A stretch of DNA of 64,000 nt from Ancylothrix sp036704045. GTDB lineage: Bacteria > Cyanobacteriota > Cyanobacteriia > Cyanobacteriales > Oscillatoriaceae. The notes under the pieces were generated by a model that made no database searches, was not told the origin of the DNA, and was given only the letters and a program-made list of their open reading frames with translations. The stretch covers positions 62,001-126,000 of the forward strand of contig DATNQM010000014.1 of assembly GCA_036704045.1 (NCBI GenBank), read 5' to 3'. A program made the translations under genes and the position numbers. Positions 18,301 through 27,484 of the stretch are shown piece by piece. The number at the start of each line of letters is the position of its first letter. Position 1 is the first letter of the stretch.

Positions 18301-18364
18301 TTTCAACTAAACTCCATTCAATTGCCAGAGTTATTTTAATAAAAATTCCCTAAAAAAATGAAAT

Positions 18365-20014
18365 TTAAGGAGTTTTTATAAAACTTTCCACCACCGGCAT
18401 AGCTTGCGGCGGAATTTCATCTATTAACCGAATTGGAAAATTTGGAGTAGAAACAGACTGAGCATATTCGGAAGTCAAAAACACTTTATATTTTTCAGCA
18501 TCTGCTGTCATTTGGCTGGCATAAGCTAAAACAATTGCCTTTGTATAATTGCGAATATCCACTGCTTGGTCTCCCACCACTTCATCGCCAGTAAAAAGCG
18601 TACTGGGCTGACCGGCCTGATCCAGAGTTTTACTAGGATCTTTCACACTCAAATGAGTTCCCCCCACAATTCCCACCAATAATTTCGGGTCTGGCATTTT
18701 AGAAAAAGGTACAATTTGCTCTCGAAATGCCGGCGTTGTTTTATCAGCGGAACCGGCCAACAATAAAATAGGAACTTCCACTTTACTTACCCCTGTTTCG
18801 CCAAATAATAAAGAAGCTGTAGGATTAAATACTATTGCTCTTTTAATGCGTGGCTCACGGAGTTGATAGGTGTTTTCTGGCAAACCCGAAGCGATACATT
18901 GCAAAGTTTCGCCAAAGCTAAAAGCAACTAAATTGCCTAAACATTTTTTTCTTAAACCCTCAAATTGAAATTCAGCACCGGCCACCGCTAAAGCAGTGCT
19001 ACCCCCCATAGAATAGCCAACTATCAAACTATTATCTGTTGCTAACTTTCCTTGGAGTGGGCCGCTAGTTTGGTTAAGCTTCGTTAATTCATCTAAAACA
19101 AAACTGACATCTTTAGGCCGGTTTAAAAATTCCTGGGGGTCAATCAAAGGCCCACCGGCCAGAGCCGTATTCACATGATTTTCATTACTACCTGGATGTT
19201 CCAAAGCAGCCACAATAAAACCATGAGAAGCTAAATGTTCTGCCAGATATTTCATATCGGTTCTCACCGAACCCATGCCATGAGAAAATACAATCACCGG
19301 CCGATTAGCAGAAGCCCCTTGCGACCAATAAATATCAACAGGAATAGCGCGGTTTCTTTGCGTATCATTAAAATTTGTATTGAGAATTTGAACACTATTG
19401 CTGCCAGGTTCCGCCGCATTAAAAGGTAAATTTAAAGACACTTGTTGCGGCGTAAGTTGAGGAGAAATAGCACTCATAAATTGTTGGGTTTGCCAAAAGC
19501 CGGTGTTAAGGCTTCCCATGACTTCAAAAGTACGATCCAAGTCAATTACTAAACGCTGAGACGGATAATTTTCGATAAAACTAACTATCGAAAGCCCCCC
19601 CGGCGCATTGGCACCCAATACCATCGCCGCCCGCAAAGCTTGAACCCCCGCACTTGCTTCGGGCCGGTCGGTAACACTGGCAATATCGGCTAAAATTGTA
19701 CTACCAATACGAGTATTTAAAAGTTTGCTAACAGCAACCACTCCCAAAGGAACTTTCGCTCTCAAAGCGCCTAAAATTGCGGTACGTTGTTCGGTAGATA
19801 GACGCTTAGCATAGCCCTCCAAATTAGAAGGGACAGTGCCGGTTTCAGCGATTTTTCGCAAATCCGCAACATCAATAGATTCGTAAAAGATACCTTTGTG
19901 GACAACCAAAGTTTGGGCAGCTTCAGCATTGTTTGTGATGTTGGTAAGGCCGGTGATAGCGGTGGCTGTCACAAAACCGATAAAATTTAAGGCCCATTTG
20001 AATTTTTGTTTCAT
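18365..20014 (-). CDS. Exported alpha/beta hydrolase with DUF1400 N-terminus
   Basis: A ~549-residue protein from ATG 20014; TTG 20050 would add 12 residues. It has a signal-like segment (WALNFIGFVTATAITGLTNITNNAEA), the cyanobacterial DUF1400 domain (~35-180), and an alpha/beta hydrolase fold. The oxyanion region is VIVFSHGMGS, the nucleophile elbow GYSMGG has S335, and a C-terminal GGTHLSV supplies His. The family includes platelet-activating-factor acetylhydrolase-like and lipase-like enzymes, so an envelope esterase or lipase is likely. The substrate is unknown. It is divergent from the sugar-binding lipoprotein gene across 107 bp. Confidence 0.88.
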   Translation of the reverse strand: MKQKFKWALNFIGFVTATAITGLTNITNNAEAAQTLVVHKGIFYESIDVADLRKIAETGTVPSNLEGYAKRLSTEQRTAILGALRAKVPLGVVAVSKLLNTRIGSTILADIASVTDRPEASAGVQALRAAMVLGANAPGGLSIVSFIENYPSQRLVIDLDRTFEVMGSLNTGFWQTQQFMSAISPQLTPQQVSLNLPFNAAEPGSNSVQILNTNFNDTQRNRAIPVDIYWSQGASANRPVIVFSHGMGSVRTDMKYLAEHLASHGFIVAALEHPGSNENHVNTALAGGPLIDPQEFLNRPKDVSFVLDELTKLNQTSGPLQGKLATDNSLIVGYSMGGSTALAVAGAEFQFEGLRKKCLGNLVAFSFGETLQCIASGLPENTYQLREPRIKRAIVFNPTASLLFGETGVSKVEVPILLLAGSADKTTPAFREQIVPFSKMPDPKLLVGIVGGTHLSVKDPSKTLDQAGQPSTLFTGDEVVGDQAVDIRNYTKAIVLAYASQMTADAEKYKVFLTSEYAQSVSTPNFPIRLIDEIPPQAMPVVESFIKTP

Positions 20015-20121
20015 AAATTTGTGTAAATTTTTTAAGGCATTTGAAACCAACCCTGGCTTGTTTATACAATATCAAAAAAAACAATCAGTTAAAATACAAA
20101 GACAGTTTTTTGGTAAAAGCA

Positions 20122-21405
20122 ATGGTGGGAAGGTTGCAGAAGTGGTTGTGGGCAATTTTTCTGGGGATATTTTTATTAGGTTTAGGAGGATGTCAAACAT
20201 CCACACTCAACTCGCAGAAAGTCCTTCAGCTAACTTTATGGCATGGAATAAACCCCCCACCCAACCGAGATATTTTTGATAACCTGGTGGATTCTTTTAA
20301 CGAAACTCATCCCAATATTCAAATACAATCACTTTATGTAGGACAATCTGACCAACAATTACCCAAAATTTTAACAGCAGTTGTTGGCAACTCCCCACCA
20401 GATATTCTGTGGTTTTCACCTTTTTTCACCGGCCAACTTGCAGAACTAGGAGCCATAAAACCTTTAGAAAATTGGTTAAATGCTTTGCCAGAAAAAGCAG
20501 AAATTGACCCAGCATTATTTGAAAGTATGACTTTAAATGGTCATATTTGGTCAGTACCAATGGCAACAAATAACTTAGCTTTATTTTACCGGCCTAGTTT
20601 ATTTAAAGAAGCCGGCATCACCACATTACCGCAAACCTGGGAAGAACTTAGACAAATAGCCAAACAACTCACAAAAGACAAAAATGGAGATGGCCGGCCC
20701 GATCAACACGGCATCTTATTATCCTTGGGCAAAGGAGAATGGACTGTTTTTAGTTGGCTGCCATTTATGTACAGTGCCGGAGGAGAATTAATAGAAGGAA
20801 AAAAAATTAATTTAAACAATAATGGAGCCCTAGATGCCTTAAAACTTTGGGCAGATTTATTAAAAGATGGTTCAGCCATATTATCAGCCCCAGAACGAGG
20901 CTATGAACAAGATAACTTTATCAATGGAAAAATTGCCATGCAATTCACCGGCCCTTGGACATTAGGATATTTAGCCCAAACAAAAATAGACTTTAATGTC
21001 TTACCTTTACCCGTAGCCAAAAAACCGGCAACAGTTATCGGCGGCGAAAACTTATTTGTAATGAAAACTAGCCCCGAACGCGAAGAAGCCGCCTTAAAAT
21101 TCTTAAAATATGTAATAGGAAAAGACTTTCAAACCCAATTTGCCCTAGGCACCGGCTACCTCCCCATAAACTTGCAAGCCAGACAAAGCCAAAACTATCA
21201 AGAATTCATCAACAAACAACCCAGCTTAAAAATATTTCTTGACCAAATGAAATACGCCCGTTCTCGACCCATTCGTAGTGGTTATGCCCGAATTTCCGAT
21301 AGTTTAGGCAGAGCAATAGAAGCAACCTTATTAGGAGAAAACCCCAAACAAGCCCTAGAAACCGCCCAAACCCGTCTAAACCTAAACCTACCAAATCCCA
21401 ACTAA
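20122..21405 (+). CDS. Extracellular solute-binding lipoprotein, sugar ABC type
   Basis: A ~427-residue protein starting at ATG 20122 (MVGRLQKWLW). The upstream in-frame ATG at 20041 would place 27 unlikely residues before the signal peptide. The lipoprotein signal has lipobox LGLGGC. The mature part is a family-1 (MalE/UgpB-like) binding protein: LTLWHGINPP, WTLGYLAQTKIDFNVLPLP, VIGGENLFVMKTSPEREEA and KFLKYVIGKDFQTQFA. It should deliver a sugar or oligosaccharide to an ABC importer, but no permease or ATPase gene is adjacent. The GH57 gene converges on it, a possible glycan-metabolism link (inference). Confidence 0.9.
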   Translation: MVGRLQKWLWAIFLGIFLLGLGGCQTSTLNSQKVLQLTLWHGINPPPNRDIFDNLVDSFNETHPNIQIQSLYVGQSDQQLPKILTAVVGNSPPDILWFSPFFTGQLAELGAIKPLENWLNALPEKAEIDPALFESMTLNGHIWSVPMATNNLALFYRPSLFKEAGITTLPQTWEELRQIAKQLTKDKNGDGRPDQHGILLSLGKGEWTVFSWLPFMYSAGGELIEGKKINLNNNGALDALKLWADLLKDGSAILSAPERGYEQDNFINGKIAMQFTGPWTLGYLAQTKIDFNVLPLPVAKKPATVIGGENLFVMKTSPEREEAALKFLKYVIGKDFQTQFALGTGYLPINLQARQSQNYQEFINKQPSLKIFLDQMKYARSRPIRSGYARISDSLGRAIEATLLGENPKQALETAQTRLNLNLPNPN

Positions 21406-21416
21406 AAACCCCCCAG

Positions 21417-21470
21417 TACCCTCAGTGCCCTCTGTGGATCCCTCCGCGACCTCTGTGTGAAAAAAACCCC
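21417..21470 (+). repeat. Short tandem ctctgtg-type intergenic repeat
   Basis: Degenerate tandem units of about 9-12 bp built on cctctgtg/cctcagtg, ending in ctgtgtgaaaaaaa. A closely related array is at 46439-46493, also in a spacer and also followed by gtgaaaaaaa and a C run. The shared layout suggests a dispersed repeat family in this genome. Confidence 0.6.
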
Positions 21471-21499
21471 CTCCGCAAAAAGCGAAAGGGGGAAAAAAC

Positions 21500-24202
21500 C
21501 TAACCAACATCAACTTTTAAAAGCTCACCCAACTGAAAAAGCCGGCGTAACTGATGACCATCCCAAGCCGGACAAAAAGCCCCTTCTGGAACCACAGAAT
21601 CACGCAAATGACTGTGCAACCAGAAATAGAAAACCTCTTGTGCCCGCTCAAGAGAAACATCTAAATGCAACAAATCCCCCAACTTAACCATCCGCTCAAT
21701 ACGCTCAATTTGCACAGCAGCCGTCTGCGGATCAACCCCCTGCAACAAATGCCACAAAGAACGCAAAATTAACTGTTCCAAAGTTTGCTTTACTTCAGGA
21801 ATATTCAACCGGCATCGCAAATGATTTGCCTCTTTAGCTATCGCCTCCAACTCCGTCAAATGACCCAAACCCAAATAAGCACTATCACTTGACAAATCAC
21901 ACAATTCGTGATAAAGCTCCTTAGCCTCCGTCAAACAACGATGAGCCAAAGCAATCTCTGCTGCTACCTGCAACTCTTGGGGAACCGCCAACTCATCGCG
22001 GTGGAAACCCATCATCACCCCATAATTATCCCGGTAAACCTGCGAATAAAGCTGATCCAAACGCAGCAGCGTCTCCTGACTCAACAAACACATAATCCGG
22101 TGGCGTTCTTCGGCAAACAAATCGCGTAAACTAAAATACTTGCCATCAAAATGCTCATTCATCGCCAAAATCGCACCAGCCGCAGATGCCTGTTTGACAG
22201 TATCAAAAAGATGCTCTTTTGTCTGCACATAGGAACGCCGGCCGGTGAACGGTTGAATACAGCAATGAAAATCCCAACCGCCTAAATGCAGAACTGCAAA
22301 CACAAACTCCGCAGTTTCTAGCGTAATTTCTGAACACAATTGCAACTGACCCACAGCCAAAGTTAGGGGGCCCATTCGCTGCAAATGGTAATCTTTTAAA
22401 TCTGCCGAATAGCAATAAACCCGCTCATGTTGAGGGTAAGTTGTAAACAAGCCACTAATGGCATAATGCGCCGCCACTTGTTGCAAAGAAATTTGAGAAG
22501 TTAAAACCTGATGCCGGTAAACCTGAGCCCCCTCTTTGAAAAATTCAACATTACTAGGAGCCTTTCCTAGCAACTCCACAAAATGATTTTCCAATTGCAC
22601 ACCGGCCACATCCGCCGCTAATTCAATAGCCCGCGCCGCATACCGCAAAATTTGCACACCTTCCGGCCGAGACAACTCCTCAAAAAACCAACCGCAACTT
22701 GTAAACATCAACAGCGCTAAACGCTGCATTTCCAACAACCTGAGCGCATCTGTAGTTTCAGCCTGCGTCAATTCTCGACAACCATGATTTGCAAAAAAGC
22801 GGGCAATATTTTCTGGATTTCTATCTTGAATTACGCCAATATAACCATCTCTCGCCGCCCAAACATCGCGGAAAAAGCGATGTCCTTGTTCCTCATAAAC
22901 CTCGATTAATTCATCCCGCAACCAATTCAAAGCATCCCGCAAAGGCCGGCGCCATTTTTGATGCCAACCACCACCACCACCGCAACCGCAATCATCTTGC
23001 CAACGATCCACCCCATGAGAGCAACTCCAAGCCGTCACCGGCTTTAATTCTACTTCCCAAGTGGGCGGATTTAAACTCAAATAATGAGCAAAATTTGTTA
23101 CTTGCCAATCACGCTTGGGAAACTCTTCCGTAAACACATAAGCAAGACATTTTTCTGTACCATATTTGTGATGACCAAAAGTTTCTCCATCCGTCGCCAC
23201 AGAAATTAATTGACTAGGCCGGTGGTCTCCATGAATTGCCAAACCCAACCGGCCCGAAAAATGACCCGCAGAACTCAACACATCATTAAAACCCATATCC
23301 CGCGAAATCGGCCCATCATAGAAAAAGATATCAATATAACGCTCTTCTTCCTGTTCAGAACAATCTACTTTTTCCTCAACATTTGCCTCAGTTTTTTTCA
23401 AATAACAACGATAAGGACGAGTTGGATCAATTTGCGCCCCTCCCACCTCATACCATTCGGGATCAACAACTTGTGGGGATGGGATCAACCGGCAACGCTG
23501 CGCTTGCGACGGCGCTAACACAATAAACTTAATTCCTTCCTCTACCAAAACTTCCAAAGTAGGATAATCCACCGCCGTTTCTGCAAGCCACATTCCCTCT
23601 GGATCGCGGCCAAATCTAGCGCGAAAATCCTCTTTTCCCCAGCGAATTTGCGTATATTTATCCCGCGTATTTGCTAAGGGCATAATAATGTGATTATACA
23701 CCTGTGCAATAGCATTTCCATGACCATTTAAACGCTCTGCACTTTTGCGATCTGCCTCTAAAATGCGGCCATAAACTTCTGGATCGTGGCGTTCCAACCA
23801 CGTCATCAAAGTAGGGCCAATATTAAAACTTAAATACTCATAATTATTTACAATTCCTACCACTTCCCCCTCATCATTTAAAATCCTAGCAAAAGCATTT
23901 GGACGATAACATTCATGGAGAATTCTTTCATTCCAATCATGAAAAGGAGTTGCACTTGGTTGGCGTTCAATTGCATCTAGGTAAGGATTTTCGCGGGGTG
24001 GTTGGTAAAAATGTCCGTGAATCGTAACATAGACACCATTTGCCACCGGACGAGATTCGGTTTTTGCTTCTTCGGCTGTTATAAGTTCTTCTAGTTTGGC
24101 ATTTGTTGCGCTGCCATTTTCATTTTTTTCTTCTTTATCTGTTAGCAATTCCGAAGCCATTGCCGTCCGTCCATTAGACGAAACTTCATAAATAGATGTC
24201 AT
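21500..24202 (-). CDS. Glycoside hydrolase family 57 protein with DUF3536
   Basis: A 900-residue protein. After a ~50-residue low-complexity N-terminus comes the GH57 barrel: VTIHGHFYQPPRENPYLD, the catalytic-nucleophile region GMWLAETAVDYPTLE and VATDGETFGHHKYG. The DUF3536 region follows, rich in helices (RLALLMFTSCGWFFEELSR, VYRDNYGVMMGFHRDEL). GH57 enzymes include alpha-amylases, 4-alpha-glucanotransferases and branching enzymes; DUF3536-bearing members are common in cyanobacteria and not well defined biochemically. An unusual CGCGGGGG turn sits near residue 410. No signal peptide is seen, so glycogen or another cytosolic glucan is the likely substrate (inference). The ATG at 24202 is the only reasonable start. 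Confidence 0.88.
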   Translation of the reverse strand: MTSIYEVSSNGRTAMASELLTDKEEKNENGSATNAKLEELITAEEAKTESRPVANGVYVTIHGHFYQPPRENPYLDAIERQPSATPFHDWNERILHECYRPNAFARILNDEGEVVGIVNNYEYLSFNIGPTLMTWLERHDPEVYGRILEADRKSAERLNGHGNAIAQVYNHIIMPLANTRDKYTQIRWGKEDFRARFGRDPEGMWLAETAVDYPTLEVLVEEGIKFIVLAPSQAQRCRLIPSPQVVDPEWYEVGGAQIDPTRPYRCYLKKTEANVEEKVDCSEQEEERYIDIFFYDGPISRDMGFNDVLSSAGHFSGRLGLAIHGDHRPSQLISVATDGETFGHHKYGTEKCLAYVFTEEFPKRDWQVTNFAHYLSLNPPTWEVELKPVTAWSCSHGVDRWQDDCGCGGGGGWHQKWRRPLRDALNWLRDELIEVYEEQGHRFFRDVWAARDGYIGVIQDRNPENIARFFANHGCRELTQAETTDALRLLEMQRLALLMFTSCGWFFEELSRPEGVQILRYAARAIELAADVAGVQLENHFVELLGKAPSNVEFFKEGAQVYRHQVLTSQISLQQVAAHYAISGLFTTYPQHERVYCYSADLKDYHLQRMGPLTLAVGQLQLCSEITLETAEFVFAVLHLGGWDFHCCIQPFTGRRSYVQTKEHLFDTVKQASAAGAILAMNEHFDGKYFSLRDLFAEERHRIMCLLSQETLLRLDQLYSQVYRDNYGVMMGFHRDELAVPQELQVAAEIALAHRCLTEAKELYHELCDLSSDSAYLGLGHLTELEAIAKEANHLRCRLNIPEVKQTLEQLILRSLWHLLQGVDPQTAAVQIERIERMVKLGDLLHLDVSLERAQEVFYFWLHSHLRDSVVPEGAFCPAWDGHQLRRLFQLGELLKVDVG

Positions 24203-24819
24203 TCGTTTTTACCTGTAATGAAACGAAACAAGTCTTTACATAAAATTTGTCAATTGCAGCTTGTTTTTAGGTTATTGCCTTGTTAACCAACGTTTGTTTA
24301 ATGCTGCACGATTCAATTTTACCACCCTAAAATTAAAACTTGCTTTTGTTAAAAAACAATAAATTTTTGACGTTGGTGTTTGCCTAGCATATTTTTTTAA
24401 ATTATCGGTCTAAAAAAAGCCCAAACCCTGTATATTCCTTACCACCATTGACAAAAAAGAAATAGACAAGAAAATACCTAACACCGAAACCATAAAATTT
24501 AAAACTTTATAATCCTACCCTTAAGCAAAAAATCAACCCAAAGAATGCTATTTTTGCCCAACACCGGCCACAATAATTCTACCCATAGCAAGAGATTGCC
24601 CCCAACTGCACCGAAATTTCCCACCAAACTGTAATAAACAACACCGATAGCCCCAAACCAATTAATTATCGACTGCTAAACCAAATCTCAATATCACAAA
24701 CATATATTTTTGTCAATAAACCAAACAAAATCAACAATCAACCATAAACCATGAACTATCCTAGAGTCGGAAGTGGAAATTAGGATATCCCGCCACAACC
24801 CATAGCCTTTGAAAAATAA
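24203..24819 (+). other. Intergenic, 617 bp, divergent
   Basis: Non-coding divergent spacer between the GH57 gene and the Ca2+/H+ exchanger. It is AT-rich with many A-tracts. I see no open frame with protein-like composition, no strong hairpin and no recognisable operator. Confidence 0.5.
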
Positions 24820-25941
24820 ATGCTGAACAGAAACAACTTACTATCACTTCTCCTAGTATTCATCCCCATATCCATTGCAGCCCACTTTCTGCATTGGGGA
24901 TCGACGGCCATCTTTGTCACCTCAGCCATAGCCATAATACCCCTAGCAGCTTGGATGGGAACTGCCACCGAAGAAATAGCCGTTGTACTTGGCCCATCCT
25001 TGGGAGGACTACTAAACGCCACCTTTGGCAACGCAACAGAACTAATAATTGGAATAGTAGCCCTCAAAGCCGGCCTCCTAGATGTAGTCAAAGCCAGCAT
25101 CACCGGCTCAATCATGGGAAACTTACTATTAGTCATGGGCTTAGCCATGCTACTAGGAGGCTTGCGCTATAAAGAACAAACCTTTCAACCCATTGTCGCC
25201 CGTACCAACGCCTCCTCAATGAACTTAGCAGTCATTGCCATGTTACTGCCAACAGCAATGGACGTAACCTCACCAGGCATTGATGAAGCAACCCTTCAGA
25301 AGCTTTCAATTGCTGTGGCCGTCGTATTAATTCTCGTCTACGCCTTAACGTTGTTGTTTTCAATGAAAACCCACACCTATCTGTATGATGTGGGTTTAGC
25401 AGAGATGGATCCATCGGATCTAAGTGAAGTCAACTTAGCCCCAGACACCAAAGAAGACAAAGTAAACCTGCCCCTGTGGGTGGGAGTCTTACTAGGCGCC
25501 ACCCTCCTAGTGGCCATTGAATCAGAATTATTAGTAGACACTTTAGAAGTCGCAACTGCTAGTCTGGGACTAAGCACCCTATTCACCGGCGTAATTTTAG
25601 TACCCGTCATTGGAAACGCAGCAGAACACGCCACCGCCGTCACAGTAGCGATGAAAAACAAAATGGATCTTTCCGTTTCCGTCGCAGTGGGTTCAAGTTT
25701 ACAAATAGCCTTATTTGTTGCGCCGGTACTTGTTTTAGCCGGTTGGATCTTTGGGCAACCAATGACCCTCGACTTTAACCCCTTTGAATTAGTCGCCGTC
25801 ACCGTCGCCGTATTTATTGCCAATTCTGTCAGTTCGGATGGCCGGTCAGACTGGTTAGAAGGAACCTTGTTATTAGCCGCCTATGTGGTTTTAGGGCTTG
25901 CCTTTTATTTCCATCCCGTCATTACGGAAATGGTTAAATAA
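24820..25941 (+). CDS. cax: Calcium/proton exchanger CAX
   Basis: A 373-residue CaCA-superfamily antiporter with about eleven membrane segments. Both alpha-repeat signatures are intact: GNATELIIGIVALK in the first half and VIGNAAEHATAVTVAMKNKMDLS in the second, each carrying the acidic residue that binds Ca2+. The acidic hydrophilic loop between halves (DPSDLSEVNLAPDTKEDK, ~205-222) is typical. It exports Ca2+ in exchange for H+ across the plasma membrane; cyanobacterial homologues are linked to salt tolerance at alkaline pH. ATG 24820 gives the expected short N-terminus. Confidence 0.93.
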   Translation: MLNRNNLLSLLLVFIPISIAAHFLHWGSTAIFVTSAIAIIPLAAWMGTATEEIAVVLGPSLGGLLNATFGNATELIIGIVALKAGLLDVVKASITGSIMGNLLLVMGLAMLLGGLRYKEQTFQPIVARTNASSMNLAVIAMLLPTAMDVTSPGIDEATLQKLSIAVAVVLILVYALTLLFSMKTHTYLYDVGLAEMDPSDLSEVNLAPDTKEDKVNLPLWVGVLLGATLLVAIESELLVDTLEVATASLGLSTLFTGVILVPVIGNAAEHATAVTVAMKNKMDLSVSVAVGSSLQIALFVAPVLVLAGWIFGQPMTLDFNPFELVAVTVAVFIANSVSSDGRSDWLEGTLLLAAYVVLGLAFYFHPVITEMVK

Positions 25942-26035
25942 CCTAGAGTTGGGGTAACAATTTTTGCCAAACTTTTTTAAGTCTGGCAAAAATACCCCAA
26001 ACTCAAAAAGTATAAAGTCCTTTCAGCTTATCTGT

Positions 26036-27127
26036 ATGGTATTTTTTAATAAAAAAAAATCTCTCAGGGTTGTTATCCTCTCTCTCGCTACCCTCACCAT
26101 CTTAGGGGCCGGCGGTTATTTCCTATATTCTAAAACCAACAAAAACACTTTGTCACAGCCGCTTTCTACCCAAAAAGTCACCGCTGAACCCACCGAAAAA
26201 ACATCCACAAACCCCACCCTCACCGGCCACAACGGCAGTATTAATTCTGTAGCAATTTCTACCAATGGCAAAATGATTGCTTCAGCAAGCAATGATAGTA
26301 CCATTAAAATTTGGAACCTCCAAACAAAAGAAGAAATTCTCAGCCTCAGCGACCACAAAAAACGAGTTAATGCCATTGCAACTAGCCCAGATGGTATCAC
26401 CCTTGCATCGGCTTCTGAAGACAACACAATTAAACTTTGGAATTGGCAAACCGGCAATTTAATTCGCACGTTTAACAGCCCTCCAGTGGGCGCAATTTCT
26501 TTAGCTTTTAGTCCCGACGGCAAAGTTTTAGCCTCTGGCAACGATGACAACACCGTTAAACTTTGGAACCCCACCACTGGTTTAGAAATTCGCACCCTCA
26601 TCGGTCATTCTAGCTGGGTAAATGCAGTGGCTTTTAGCCCCGATGGCAGCCTTCTTGCCACCGCCAGCGATGATACTACTATCAATATTTGGAACCCAGC
26701 CAAAGGCTCAATTCTTGCCTCTTTAAAAGCTCATAAAGGCTCGGTTTTAGCCCTAGCTTTTACTCCCGATGGCAAAGAATTAGTTAGTAGCAGTAATGAC
26801 GGAACAATAAAAATTTGGAACCTAGAAAAAGGCGAACTTAGATTAACAATTAAAGCTGATGCGTCACCCATCGTTTCCTTAGCCCTAAGCAAAGACAGCC
26901 AAAAAATTGCTAGTGGAAGTTTTGATAATAATATTAAAATTTGGAATAGCTCTAACGGTCAATTAATAGATAGCCTAAAAGGTCATACAGGGCCCGTATT
27001 TTCCCTCATTTTTAGTCGAGATAATACAACGCTCATCAGTGGAAGTGCGGATAAGTCAGTTAAAATTTGGCAACAGTCCCCAAAACCACAAAACCAACCG
27101 CCCAATTTACAAAACCAGCCTGAGTGA
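26036..27127 (+). CDS. Membrane-anchored WD40 beta-propeller protein
   Basis: A ~363-residue protein. ATG 26036 is chosen because an in-frame TTG at 25964 would place 24 residues ahead of the anchor. One N-terminal transmembrane helix (VVILSLATLTILGAGGYFLY) and a short Ser/Thr linker lead to seven WD40 blades (about residues 65-345). Each carries the GH...FSPDG...SASxDxTIKIWN pattern, enough for one closed propeller. There is no catalytic domain. It lies just before the kinase-WD40 fusion gene, whose propeller is similar; the two may have arisen by shuffling. Its likely role is as a binding platform facing the periplasm. Confidence 0.85.
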   Translation: MVFFNKKKSLRVVILSLATLTILGAGGYFLYSKTNKNTLSQPLSTQKVTAEPTEKTSTNPTLTGHNGSINSVAISTNGKMIASASNDSTIKIWNLQTKEEILSLSDHKKRVNAIATSPDGITLASASEDNTIKLWNWQTGNLIRTFNSPPVGAISLAFSPDGKVLASGNDDNTVKLWNPTTGLEIRTLIGHSSWVNAVAFSPDGSLLATASDDTTINIWNPAKGSILASLKAHKGSVLALAFTPDGKELVSSSNDGTIKIWNLEKGELRLTIKADASPIVSLALSKDSQKIASGSFDNNIKIWNSSNGQLIDSLKGHTGPVFSLIFSRDNTTLISGSADKSVKIWQQSPKPQNQPPNLQNQPE

Positions 27128-27484
27128 AACGGCCGATGGAGAGGCAATAAACTTTTATAGTAGCGCTTTCAAGACCGGTAGACTCAAACCAATCTCTACT
27201 AGAAATGAAAAACCATGATCAGCGACAAAATAATGTAAAGTGTAAACATAGGACGCCTACAAAAAATAACTGGCGAACTTAACTAAAAAATCCCTATAGA
27301 AAGTAAATTTGCCCTCCAAGTAAAAAAATTAGGATGCACGCCCCTAGAGCTATCAATACAATTATGTTTTAATAGGCAAGCCGGGGAGCTTAAACTCCTA
27401 AAAAACGATTGCGTGGCGTGACCCTACAGTGATCGTGGACGCGCTGCAAGTTATATTGATGTTGAGCCTGTCGTCTGAATACGG
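27128..27484 (+). other. Intergenic, 357 bp
   Basis: Spacer before the kinase-WD40 gene, presumably holding its promoter. Its last ~100 bp are more GC-rich than the rest. I see no terminator with a T-tract and no protein-like frame. Confidence 0.45.
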
